From NCBI GenBank assembly GCA_963422385.1, contig OY729432.1:2914001-2978000 (forward strand): a DNA stretch of 64,000 bases. The letters run 5' to 3'. Of this stretch, positions 43,296 to 51,202 are shown piece by piece (the first letter of the stretch is position 1; every line of letters starts with the position of its first letter). The DNA is from JAJDTQ01 sp963422385. GTDB lineage: Bacteria > Desulfobacterota > Binatia > UBA9968 > JAJDTQ01. The position numbers were made by a program, and so were the translations under genes. The notes below the pieces were generated by a model. That model was not told the DNA's origin and searched no databases. It was given only the letters and a program-made list of their open reading frames with translations.

Positions 43296-44189
43296 ATGGA
43301 ACGTTTGAAAGGAATTTACATCCCGCTGCCCACGCCCTTTACCGATACGGGCGCGGTGGACGAGGACGCGGTTCTGGCGCTGACGGATTTCTACGTGGGC
43401 GCCGGAGTGCACGGCCTGTTCGTGCTCGGCACCTTCGGTCAGGGTCCGGCGCTGACGCCGGACGAGCGCAAGCGGACGGCCAGGATCGTCATCGATCGGG
43501 TCGCGGGCCGCATTCCGGTGGTCATCCACGCGGGCACCGCTGACACTCCGACCACCATCGATCTGGCGCTGGACGCCAGGGACAAGGGCGCCGACGTGGT
43601 GGGTGTGGTGCCGCCGTACTACTTCGATCACCTCGACGACGAGGTGCTGGCGCACTACGTGGCGGTCCATCAGGCCATCCAGTACCCCATGTTCATCTAC
43701 AATAACGCGGTGAACAGCGGCTATCGCATGACCGCGCCGTGGACCGCCCGGCTGGTCGAGGAGGTCCCGGAGGCCTGCGGCATCAAAATGTCGTTCATTC
43801 CGTTGGAGCAGCAACTGGCCTTCGTGCGGGCGCTGCCCGGGAGCTGTGCGGTCTTCTCCGGCTCTGCCACGCTGATCATGCCGGGGGTGCTGTGGGGGCT
43901 GGCCGGCTCCATTCATCCGCTGACGGTGGCGATCCCCGAGCTGCTGGTGAACCTGTGGGACGCCACCACCACCGGCAGGTTCGAGGAGGCGGTGGAGCTT
44001 CAGCGACGTGTCATCGAGTTCACCGCGGTCATCGGCGATCTCCAGCGGGCCGCCGGCCGCTCGGTCTTGCGGGAGTCTCTCAAGCTGCGGGATCTCCCGG
44101 TGGTGGATTTCCCGAGGTGGCCCACCAAGGATCTCAACAGCGAACAAGCCGGCAGGTTGAAGAACGCGCTGGCGGCGGCCCGGGACTGA
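43296..44189 (+). CDS. DapA-superfamily lyase/synthase (paralog 3)
   Basis: A 297-residue TIM-barrel enzyme from ATG 43296 with an AAGGAG ribosome site. It shows IPLPTPFTDTGAVDE, the LGTFGQGPALT loop, catalytic Tyr in MFIYNNAV and the Schiff-base Lys in CGIKMSF. It is closer to classical dihydrodipicolinate synthase/N-acetylneuraminate lyase forms than the NahE-like enzymes at 8848 and 27988. In this setting, between RidA-like and TenA/PqqC-like genes, a catabolic pyruvate-lyase role is more likely than lysine synthesis, which is an inference. Confidence 0.78.
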   Translation: MERLKGIYIPLPTPFTDTGAVDEDAVLALTDFYVGAGVHGLFVLGTFGQGPALTPDERKRTARIVIDRVAGRIPVVIHAGTADTPTTIDLALDARDKGADVVGVVPPYYFDHLDDEVLAHYVAVHQAIQYPMFIYNNAVNSGYRMTAPWTARLVEEVPEACGIKMSFIPLEQQLAFVRALPGSCAVFSGSATLIMPGVLWGLAGSIHPLTVAIPELLVNLWDATTTGRFEEAVELQRRVIEFTAVIGDLQRAAGRSVLRESLKLRDLPVVDFPRWPTKDLNSEQAGRLKNALAAARD

Positions 44190-44238
44190 GAAGGCTCCGA
44201 TCAATGGCACCAGACCCTCTGAGGCGCGATGACGGGAT

Positions 44239-44277
44239 GCACGGGCGGGTTTGAAACAGTTTCAAACCCGCCCGTGC
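44239..44277. repeat. Perfect 19-bp inverted repeat (expanded REP-like palindrome)
   Basis: Arms GCACGGGCGGGTTTGAAAC and GTTTCAAACCCGCCCGTGC surround a single A. The core GCGGGTTTGAAAC is the same as in the palindromes at 24397 and 29071. It lies 50 bp after the DapA-like stop and could form a very stable hairpin or cruciform. Confidence 0.75.
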
Positions 44278-44343
44278 CCCGCGCCACTGCCTGGCTCCGG
44301 ACAGGCGCAGCAAGGCGTACCCAACGGTACAAGGAGGAAAGTC

Positions 44344-45051
44344 ATGAATCCGAAGGAATGGCATCACGAGCTCGGTGAGATCGTCAGGGGTTTCTTCCGG
44401 TCTCCGGAGATGGGGCAGTTCTACGACACCCGGATCTCCCTGGAGCGGGCGCGGCTCTACCTGTCGCAACTGGGCATCTATGTCCGGCAGCGGCGGCACT
44501 ACTGGCCACAGGTGGGGGCCAACTGTCCCGAGTTCGTGGTGAAGCAGCGCATCATGTCCCACGAGTACGAGGAGCTTGTGGAGGACGACTTTTCGGACCG
44601 CGGCCACCTGGACCTGATCTTCCGGCAGGGCAGGGAAGTGGGCCTCAGCGAGCAGGAGGTGCTGGACGCCGAGCCGTTGCCCACCACCCGGGCGGCCATC
44701 TACGGCTGGTGGTGGATCGCCCGGACCAAGCCGTGGCAGGAGGCGCTGGCCGCGTCCACCATCGCGGAGTGGACCAACGACGACCGCCTGCTGGGGGACT
44801 TGGGCGGGGGCAACTGCGGCCGGCTGTACGAGCGCTGGAGCCGTGACCTGAACTTCACCGACGAGCAGATGCCCAACTTCACGGCCCATCGTGCCGCCGA
44901 CGAGAAGCACTCGGAGATGTTTCTGGACATCTTCGAGCGTTACGTGCCCAAGGGCGCGGAGGAGGGTGTGCTGGAGACCGCCCGGGAGTCCATGGACATT
45001 CACCGGGCCTACTTCGGCGGCATGGCGGCGGCCATGGGGAGGCTGCCGTAG
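44344..45051 (+). CDS. TenA/PqqC-like (haem-oxygenase-fold) oxidoreductase
   Basis: A 235-residue all-helical protein from ATG 44344, with an AAGGAGG ribosome site. It has the haem-oxygenase-fold pattern of PqqC/TenA and CADD-like enzymes: FYDTRISLERARLYLSQ, RRHYWPQVGANCP, HEYEEL with acidic and His residues, and a C-terminal FTAHRAADEKHSEM that carries His/Glu/Asp likely to bind iron. Some relatives are diiron oxygenases, others thiaminases or PQQ enzymes. Flanking palindromes on both sides (44239-44277, 45091-45119) mark it off in the gene set. The reaction is unknown. Confidence 0.7.
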   Translation: MNPKEWHHELGEIVRGFFRSPEMGQFYDTRISLERARLYLSQLGIYVRQRRHYWPQVGANCPEFVVKQRIMSHEYEELVEDDFSDRGHLDLIFRQGREVGLSEQEVLDAEPLPTTRAAIYGWWWIARTKPWQEALAASTIAEWTNDDRLLGDLGGGNCGRLYERWSRDLNFTDEQMPNFTAHRAADEKHSEMFLDIFERYVPKGAEEGVLETARESMDIHRAYFGGMAAAMGRLP

Positions 45052-45090
45052 GCGCCGGCGCTCACGGTTGGTGATTCCGAGCGACAACGG

Positions 45091-45119
45091 GCAGGGGCGG
45101 GTTCGAAACTCGCCCCTGC
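45091..45119. repeat. Imperfect palindrome of the REP-like family
   Basis: GCAGGGGCGGG and the complementary CGCCCCTGC arms flank a TTCGAAACT centre. It is like the 44239 palindrome with TTTGAAAC changed to TTCGAAAC. The GGTTCGAAACTC stretch imitates a tRNA T-arm, but no tRNA is present. Confidence 0.6.
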
Positions 45120-45149
45120 AAACGAACGCGACGTCGAAGATGGAGGCAG

Positions 45150-46208
45150 ATGTCCCAAGGCCCGGATCCCGAGGTGTTTCTTATGAAGATGGACCTGAAC
45201 GACCTCAACGACTCGCTGGCCGAGCACGACCTGTCGGGCTTCTGGAGCACACGCACGCCGGAGCACACCGACGAGGCGCCCTACCTGTGGAAGTGGCGGG
45301 AGGTCTACCCCTGCCTCATGGACGCCAGGGAGTCCGTCGGGCTCGAGCTGGCGGAACGCCGGGCCATACGGCTGGTGAACCCCCGGAACCCGAACCGGGC
45401 CACGTCCCGGACGCTGCTGTTCACCTTCTCGGTGGTGAACCCCGGCGAGATCGCCCGGCCGCACCGGCACAACATGGCCGCCGTCCGTTTCGTGGTGAAG
45501 GGGAGCGGCGCCTTCACGCTGGTGGAGGGGGAGCGGTTCCCCATGTACGAGGGCGACCTGATCCTCACCCCCAACTGGACCTGGCACGAGCATCATAACG
45601 AGTCCGACGAGCCCATCGTCTGGCTCGACGGCCTGGACGGCCCGCTCATCAACGCGTTGAACGTGCTATTCTTCGAGAACCACGACCAGGAGACCCAGGG
45701 CGTGACCCGGTCCGACGGCGACGCGCAGATGCGCTTCGGCTTCGCCCGCCCGCCGGCCCACACCGCCGCCCCGGGCCGGGGTCTGCCGTTCCGTTACCGC
45801 TGGGAGGACACCGACGCTTCGCTCCACAACATTGCCGATGCCGAGGCGGAACCGTTCGACGGCCACCTGGTTCGCTACATCAACCCCGTCACTGGCGGCT
45901 ACACGCTGGCGACTCTGTCCTGCGAGGCGCAATTGCTGAAGCCGGGCTGGGTGACGGGCACCCACCGCCACACCAGCACCGCGTTGTACCACGTGTTCCG
46001 CGGCCGCGGCCGGACGGCCGTGGGCGAGGGGTTCCTGGAATGGGAGCAGGGCGACTCGTTCATGATCCCCAACTGGCAGTGGCACCGCCACGAAAACCCC
46101 TTTGACGAGGAGGCAGTAGTCTTCTCCATGAACGACCGGCCGGTGCTGGAAGCGCTGGAGCTCTACCGGGAGGAGCAGCGTCCCGGCGGCGACGGCGCGC
46201 ACCGGTAG
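45150..46208 (+). CDS. Bicupin ring-cleavage dioxygenase-like protein (paralog 4)
   Basis: A 352-residue protein with a GGAGG ribosome site before ATG 45150. Both barrels keep metal ligands: RPHRHNMAAVRF and WTWHEHHNE, then GTHRHTSTALYH and WQWHRHENP. The C-terminal VFSMNDRPVLEALELY matches the paralog at 34808-35866. It is followed 16 bp later by the first UbiD gene, so decarboxylation and ring opening are probably consecutive steps. Gentisate/hydroxynaphthoate-type chemistry is the family norm; the substrate is unknown. Confidence 0.75.
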   Translation: MSQGPDPEVFLMKMDLNDLNDSLAEHDLSGFWSTRTPEHTDEAPYLWKWREVYPCLMDARESVGLELAERRAIRLVNPRNPNRATSRTLLFTFSVVNPGEIARPHRHNMAAVRFVVKGSGAFTLVEGERFPMYEGDLILTPNWTWHEHHNESDEPIVWLDGLDGPLINALNVLFFENHDQETQGVTRSDGDAQMRFGFARPPAHTAAPGRGLPFRYRWEDTDASLHNIADAEAEPFDGHLVRYINPVTGGYTLATLSCEAQLLKPGWVTGTHRHTSTALYHVFRGRGRTAVGEGFLEWEQGDSFMIPNWQWHRHENPFDEEAVVFSMNDRPVLEALELYREEQRPGGDGAHR

Positions 46209-46224
46209 ACCACGCGGGGAACCC

Positions 46225-47829
46225 ATGTCCTATCCTGACCTTCAAGAGCACTTGGCCAACATCGAGGCCGCCGGACTTCTGCTACGCATCCGGCACCCCA
46301 TCAACAAGGACACGGAGATGCACCCGCTGGTGCGCTGGCAGTTCCGGGGCGGCATTTCCGAGGCCGAGCGCAAGGCTTTTCTGTTCGAGAACGTGGTGGA
46401 CGGCCACGGGCGCAGCTACGACATGCCGGTGGCGGTGGCCGCCCTGGCGGCGTCGCCCCAGGTGTACTCGGTGGGCCTGGGGCGTTCGGTGGAGGAGATA
46501 CCCGAGCTTTGGGCCCACGCCTTGGCCCATCCCATCGAGCCGGCCATCGTCGATTCCGGGCCGGTCCACGAGGTGGTGCTGCAAGGGAACGACCTCGACG
46601 TCGAGGGCGGCGGGCTGCTCCAGCTCCCGGTACCCATCTCCACGCCGGGGTTCGACAACGCCCCCTACACCACCTGCTCCCACTGGTTCACCAAGGACCC
46701 GGATACGGGCGTCCGCAACCAGGGCAACTACCGCGGCCAGATCAAGAGTCAAAAGCGTGTGGGCATGTACGCGGGGATGCACCAGCACATCTTCCCGCAC
46801 TGGGACAAGTGCCGGGAACGGGGGGTGCCGCTGCACGCCGCGCTGGTGGTGGGGGCGCCGCCGGTGGTCTCCTACGGCACCGTGCAGAAAGTGCCGCCGG
46901 GGGTGGACGAGATGGGTATCGCCGGCGGCCTGGCAGGGGAGCCCATCCAACTGGTCCGCTGCAAGACCGTGGACATCGAGGTGCCGGCAAACGCGGAGAT
47001 CGTCATCGAAGGGCTCATCAACACCGATTTCATAGAGCCCGAGGGCCCCTTCGGCGAGTCCCACGGCTATCTGCATCCGCGTACCGTGTCGCCGTTCATG
47101 GAGGTGACGGCGATCACCATGAAGCGCAAGCCGGTGCTGTGCTCGTTCATCAGCCAGGTGACCCCCAGCGAGTCCAGCGTCATCAAGAAGGTGGGCTACG
47201 AGCCGTTGCTGCGCCGCTACCTGCGGGACACCGTGGGCATCAAGAGCGTGACCCAAGTGGCCATGCACGAGCCCCTCACCAACCTGCGCAAGCTCGTGAT
47301 CGTCCAGATGCGCAAGCCCGCGGAGGGCGACGTCTGGCGCGCCCTCAACAGCATCGCCAACTATCAGCACGGCGTCGGCAAGATCGCCATCGCCGTGGAC
47401 GACGACATCGACCCCCACAACCTGGATGCAGTGTGGTGGGCCATCTGCTACCGCTCCAAGCCGCACCAGGACGTGCTCATCCTGCCGGGGCGGGTCAAGG
47501 GCCACGCGCCGCCGTTCGAGGACGAGGGACACCTGATCACGGCCAGGGAACTCTTCTACCAGCCGGCAACGGACTCGGGCATGCTGATCAACGCCATCCT
47601 CAAGGAGCCGTTCCCGCCCATCTCGCTGCCCAGGCGCGAGTTCATGGAGCACGCCCGGGAGCTGTGGAACCGGCTGGAGCTGCCGCCCCTGAAACCCCAG
47701 GCGCCCTGGTACGGCTATTCGCTGGGTCAGTGGGACGACGAGTGGGAGGAAGAGGCCCGGCTCGCGGTGAAGAGCGACTATCTCCTGACCGGCGCCAAGC
47801 TGGCGCAGCGACGGGTGAAGCCGCGTTGA
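46225..47829 (+). CDS. UbiD-family prenylated-FMN decarboxylase
   Basis: A 534-residue protein. UbiD features include FLFENVVDGHGR, RNQGNYRGQI near the cofactor site and IEPEGPFGESHGY with the conserved acid; DDDIDPHNLDAVWWA is also typical. The family uses prenylated FMN to remove or add CO2 on aromatic and alpha,beta-unsaturated acids. It lies between a bicupin and a dihydroxyphthalate-decarboxylase-like gene with gaps of 16 and 11 bp, so it is almost certainly co-transcribed with them. No prenyltransferase UbiX gene is visible, so the cofactor must come from elsewhere. Confidence 0.82.
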   Translation: MSYPDLQEHLANIEAAGLLLRIRHPINKDTEMHPLVRWQFRGGISEAERKAFLFENVVDGHGRSYDMPVAVAALAASPQVYSVGLGRSVEEIPELWAHALAHPIEPAIVDSGPVHEVVLQGNDLDVEGGGLLQLPVPISTPGFDNAPYTTCSHWFTKDPDTGVRNQGNYRGQIKSQKRVGMYAGMHQHIFPHWDKCRERGVPLHAALVVGAPPVVSYGTVQKVPPGVDEMGIAGGLAGEPIQLVRCKTVDIEVPANAEIVIEGLINTDFIEPEGPFGESHGYLHPRTVSPFMEVTAITMKRKPVLCSFISQVTPSESSVIKKVGYEPLLRRYLRDTVGIKSVTQVAMHEPLTNLRKLVIVQMRKPAEGDVWRALNSIANYQHGVGKIAIAVDDDIDPHNLDAVWWAICYRSKPHQDVLILPGRVKGHAPPFEDEGHLITARELFYQPATDSGMLINAILKEPFPPISLPRREFMEHARELWNRLELPPLKPQAPWYGYSLGQWDDEWEEEARLAVKSDYLLTGAKLAQRRVKPR

Positions 47830-47840
47830 CGGCCATCGCG

Positions 47841-48848
47841 ATGTCCGACCCCTGCCGACTTCGACTCGCCTGCCGCAACTACGATGGCGCCAACGCCATT
47901 CTGCGGGGCGTCCTCGACGTTCCGGGGATCGCGGTGGAGGCGGTGGAGCAGGTGAGCGTGCAGGGCATGTTCGCGGCCATGTATCGGGGCGAGTTCGACG
48001 CCTCCGAGATGTCGCTTGCGGAGCTCGTTTATTACACGTCACGGAACCGGAGCGACTTCATCGGCATTCCGGTTTTTCCTTCGCGGATGTTCCGCCACGG
48101 TTGCATGGTCGTCCGGCGGGACGCCGGCATCGATACGCCGCAGGATCTCATCGGCAAGCGGCTCGGGTTCCTGCGCTGGGTTCAGACCGCGGCGGTGTGG
48201 ATCCGTGGGACGCTGATCCACGAGTACGGCGTGACCCCGGCCAACTCCCAGTGGCACGCGGCCTCGCTGCATCACTGGGACGGCGACGTCGCCGAGACCT
48301 CGGTGAGGCTTCCCGGCGGCGCTGCCGTCGAGGTGCTTCAGGGAGAGGGGAGCGCGGCCGACCGGGCCGTGGCGGCGCTTCGAGAGGGGCGGTTGGACAT
48401 GCTGGGGGTGACCGAAACACAACTGCCGCCGCTGCTGGCCGACGCCGGGCTGAAGCGGCTGTTCGAGAATTATCGGGAAGTCGAAGCAGAGTACTTCCGA
48501 AAGACCCGGATCTTCCCGATCATGCACGTGCTTGTCGTCCGCAAATCGCTGGTGGAGCAGTATCCCGGAGTTCCGGCCGGTCTCTTCGAATTGTTCAGCC
48601 GGGCGAAGCGGCAGGCGCGGCAATGGTACGCCAACATGCCGAGCCTGGTGGCGGTGTGGCGGCAGCACACCCTGGAGCAGGAACGCGTGGTGTTCGGAGG
48701 CGACCCGTGTCCCTACGGCCTGGACGCGAACCGCGACGTGCTCAACACGTTCATCGAATACTGCGAGGCCCAGGGGATCTGCGAGCGCAACCTCTCGCCC
48801 GAGGAGTTGTTCGCGCCCGGGACCTGGGAGTTGACGGAGCAGGAATAG
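47841..48848 (+). CDS. 4,5-dihydroxyphthalate decarboxylase-like protein
   Basis: A 335-residue protein from ATG 47841. It shows the Pht5 family pattern clearly: YRGEFDASEMSLAELV, IPVFPSRMFRHGCMVV, TPQDLIGKRLG and the TRIFPIMHVLVVRKSLVEQYP segment. No signal peptide is present, in agreement with a cytoplasmic decarboxylase rather than a binding protein. It is located between two UbiD genes with very short gaps. Three decarboxylase-type genes in one unit suggests a polycarboxylated aromatic substrate, which is an inference. A TTG at 47826 overlapping the upstream stop is an alternative start. Confidence 0.75.
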   Translation: MSDPCRLRLACRNYDGANAILRGVLDVPGIAVEAVEQVSVQGMFAAMYRGEFDASEMSLAELVYYTSRNRSDFIGIPVFPSRMFRHGCMVVRRDAGIDTPQDLIGKRLGFLRWVQTAAVWIRGTLIHEYGVTPANSQWHAASLHHWDGDVAETSVRLPGGAAVEVLQGEGSAADRAVAALREGRLDMLGVTETQLPPLLADAGLKRLFENYREVEAEYFRKTRIFPIMHVLVVRKSLVEQYPGVPAGLFELFSRAKRQARQWYANMPSLVAVWRQHTLEQERVVFGGDPCPYGLDANRDVLNTFIEYCEAQGICERNLSPEELFAPGTWELTEQE

Positions 48849-48868
48849 AGTCCATTGAGAGGTGAAAG

Positions 48869-50347
48869 ATGGCAAGACCGCAACGCAAGCAGGACCGGGA
48901 GCTGACAGCCTTTGACGATCTCCGCCTGTGGCTCGGGCAGGTGGAGGAGATCGGCCAGTTGGAGCGCGTCTCCGGTGCTCATTGGGACCTGGAGGTGGGC
49001 GCTCTGAACGAGATCATCTGCGAGCGATTGCCGGCGCCTCCCGCGCTCCTGTTCGAGAACGTCGCCGGTCACAAGGGTGAGGGGCGCGTCCTGGCCAACA
49101 TGATGGAGACCATGGAGCGGACCGCGCTCACCCTCAATCTGCCCCTGGACCTCAGCACCATCGAGGTCATCGACCGGTTGCGCACGCGGCTGGGACGGCT
49201 TGTCCCCGTGGAGCCCCGGGTCCTGGCGACGGGTCCGGTGCTCGAGAACCGCAAGACCGGCAAGGACATCAACATCCTCGATATACCCGTGCCGCGCTGG
49301 CACTCGGGCGACGGCGGCCGCTATCTCGGCACCGCTCATCTGGTGGTCACGCGGGATCCGGAGACCGGCGCGGAGAACGTCGGCTGCTACCGCGTCATGG
49401 TCCATGAACCGGACAAGCTGGCGCTCTACATCTCCCCGGGCAAGCACGGGCGCATGCACATGGAGAAGACGCTCCGGGCGGGCAAGCCCGTACAGGTTGC
49501 CATGGCCTTCGGTCAGCACCCGCTGATGTTCGTGGCCGCGTCACAGGCGGTGCCGCCGGGCATGAGCGAGTACGCCTGGGCCGGCGGGCTGGTGGAGCAG
49601 CCCCTCAGCGTCATCGAAGCGCCTCTCACCGGCCTCAGAGTGCCCGCAGCCGCCGAGATCGTCGTGGAAGGAGAGATCGTTCCCGGCGACACCCGTCCCG
49701 AGGGACCCTTCGGCGAGTGGACCGGCTACTACGCCAGCGCCCGCCGGGCCGAGCCGGTGGTGCAGTTGAAGGCCCTCTATCACCGGGACGATCCGGTTCT
49801 CACCGGGGCGCCGCCGTTCCGTCCCACCATTCACGGCATGTACCGCTCGATGCTGCGGTCGGCCATGATCTGGAACGGCGTCGAGCAGGGCGGGGTGCCG
49901 GACGTCTGCGGCGTGTACGTGCCGCCGCCGGCCCAGCGTTTCATGATTGTCGTGGCCGTCAGGCAGCGCTACCCCGGTCATGCCAAGCAGGCCGCGCTCA
50001 TGGCGGCCCAGTGCCACGCCGGCGCCTACCTCGGCCGTTACGTGGTGGTGGTGGACGAGGACGTGGACGTCACCAACCTGAACGAGGTGGTCTGGGCCAT
50101 GTGCACCCGCTCCAACCCCGTGGATTCCATCGACATCATCCGCCGCACCTGGAGCGGGCCGCTGGACCCCATCATCCCACGGGACAAGAAGGGCCTCAAT
50201 TCCCGGGCCATCATCGACGCCACCCGGCCCTTCGAGTGGAAGGACCAGTTCCCGGCGGTGAGCCGGATCGACAAGGAGACCCACGACACCGTGTCAGGCA
50301 AGTGGAAGGACGAGCTGGACCGGGTGGTGCGGGGGCACGGACAATAG
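48869..50347 (+). CDS. UbiD-family prenylated-FMN decarboxylase (second copy)
   Basis: A 492-residue protein, ATG 48869 after a GAGAGGTG ribosome site. UbiD features are LLFENVAGHKGEGR, VGCYRVMVHEPDKLALY, RPEGPFGEWTGYYAS with the conserved acids, and VVVDEDVDVTNLNEVVWAM. It is only distantly similar to the UbiD at 46225-47829, so the pair is unlikely to be a recent duplication and probably handles different intermediates or forms a two-subunit enzyme. The GST gene follows after 63 bp. Confidence 0.82.
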   Translation: MARPQRKQDRELTAFDDLRLWLGQVEEIGQLERVSGAHWDLEVGALNEIICERLPAPPALLFENVAGHKGEGRVLANMMETMERTALTLNLPLDLSTIEVIDRLRTRLGRLVPVEPRVLATGPVLENRKTGKDINILDIPVPRWHSGDGGRYLGTAHLVVTRDPETGAENVGCYRVMVHEPDKLALYISPGKHGRMHMEKTLRAGKPVQVAMAFGQHPLMFVAASQAVPPGMSEYAWAGGLVEQPLSVIEAPLTGLRVPAAAEIVVEGEIVPGDTRPEGPFGEWTGYYASARRAEPVVQLKALYHRDDPVLTGAPPFRPTIHGMYRSMLRSAMIWNGVEQGGVPDVCGVYVPPPAQRFMIVVAVRQRYPGHAKQAALMAAQCHAGAYLGRYVVVVDEDVDVTNLNEVVWAMCTRSNPVDSIDIIRRTWSGPLDPIIPRDKKGLNSRAIIDATRPFEWKDQFPAVSRIDKETHDTVSGKWKDELDRVVRGHGQ

Positions 50348-50410
50348 GCCGCGGGACGGCGCCTTCGCGCGGATCATCTCGCGGCCGCGCTCACGAGGAA
50401 GGAGCATGAC

Positions 50411-51022
50411 ATGAGCGATCCCATCAAGCTTTACGACTTCAAGACCTCGCCCAACTGTCAGAGGGTGAAGGTGGTTCTGGAAGAGAAGAAGCTGCCGTAC
50501 GAGGTGGTTCCCGTGGACCTTCGCAAGAAGGAGCAGAAGGAGCCCGGATACCTCGCGTTGAACCCCTACGGCAAGGTGCCCGCCATCGTCGATGGAGACA
50601 CGGTGCTCTACGAATCGTGCATCATCAACGAGTACCTGGAGGAACGATACCCGGATCCGCCGCTTTTGCCCAGGGACCCCTCGGCGCGCGCCAGGATTCG
50701 GATTCTCATCGACTACGGCATCAATCAGACCAATTCCGGCCATCAGGCCATCCGCCAGGAAATGGCCAAAGCCGAAGGCGAGCGGGACGGCGATGCCTTG
50801 GCGGCCGCCAAGGCCCTGTTTCTCGATCAACTCCGACCCCTGGAGCGTGAGCTCGAGGGCAGGGAGTACATGGCGGGCGACTTCTCCCTGCTCGACGCGG
50901 CCCATGTGCCGCGGGTCACGCGCCACGTCGAATGGGGCATCCTGCCGGACCCGAGCCTGCCGCTGTTGCATGCATGGTACGAGCGCATGAAGGCGCGTCC
51001 GTCCGTGCAGGCCATTCTCTAG
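50411..51022 (+). CDS. Glutathione S-transferase family protein
   Basis: A 203-residue protein with an N-terminal thioredoxin-like domain (LYDFKTSPNCQRVKVVLEEK, NPYGKVPAIVDGDTVLYES) and a helical C-terminal domain ending in WYERMKARPSVQAIL. The Ser/Cys of TSPNC is the likely glutathione-activating position. In aromatic breakdown clusters, such GSTs act as maleylpyruvate-type isomerases after gentisate cleavage, which fits the neighbouring bicupin; this is an inference. Its TAG stop is formed by the TA target site and first base of the MITE at 51022-51199, so the end of the protein is set by that insertion. Confidence 0.8.
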   Translation: MSDPIKLYDFKTSPNCQRVKVVLEEKKLPYEVVPVDLRKKEQKEPGYLALNPYGKVPAIVDGDTVLYESCIINEYLEERYPDPPLLPRDPSARARIRILIDYGINQTNSGHQAIRQEMAKAEGERDGDALAAAKALFLDQLRPLERELEGREYMAGDFSLLDAAHVPRVTRHVEWGILPDPSLPLLHAWYERMKARPSVQAIL

Positions 51023-51199
51023 TGTGGCGTCCTGTATAAACCGTGGATAAGGCGCGCAGGACGACTTTGGGCGCGCAGGACATTTCGTCGTCGGCAAGGC
51101 GCGACAAGGAGCAGTGGTCCATGCCACGCAAGGCGGAGCAACGCAGCCGGCGACGAAAAGGACCAGCCGATTATCCACGGTTCATATGGGACGCCACAC
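51022..51199. mobile_element. MITE copy C (178 bp), diverged
   Basis: Terminal inverted repeats GTGTGGCGTCCTGTATAAAC and, from the right end, GTGTGGCGTCCCATATGAAC, both continuing CGTGGATAA. The inner part shares GTCGGCAAGGCGCGA and GAGCAACGCAGCCG with the copy at 57922-58081. It fills the gap between the GST stop codon and the flavoprotein start, leaving 3 bp before ATG 51203. This is the oldest-looking copy. Confidence 0.75.
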
Positions 51200-51202
51200 C
51201 GG

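Noticed and set aside
45091..45119. GGTTCGAAACTC resembling a tRNA T-arm
   Set aside because: No acceptor, D or anticodon arms are present, and the sequence belongs to a palindrome family found elsewhere in the window. No complete tRNA was found anywhere.
46282..48042. A 586-codon minus-strand frame opposite the first UbiD gene, and a 779-codon plus frame at 46509-48848
   Set aside because: Both are shadow frames of UbiD and the Pht5-like gene; neither has domain features, and the second only becomes real from 47841.
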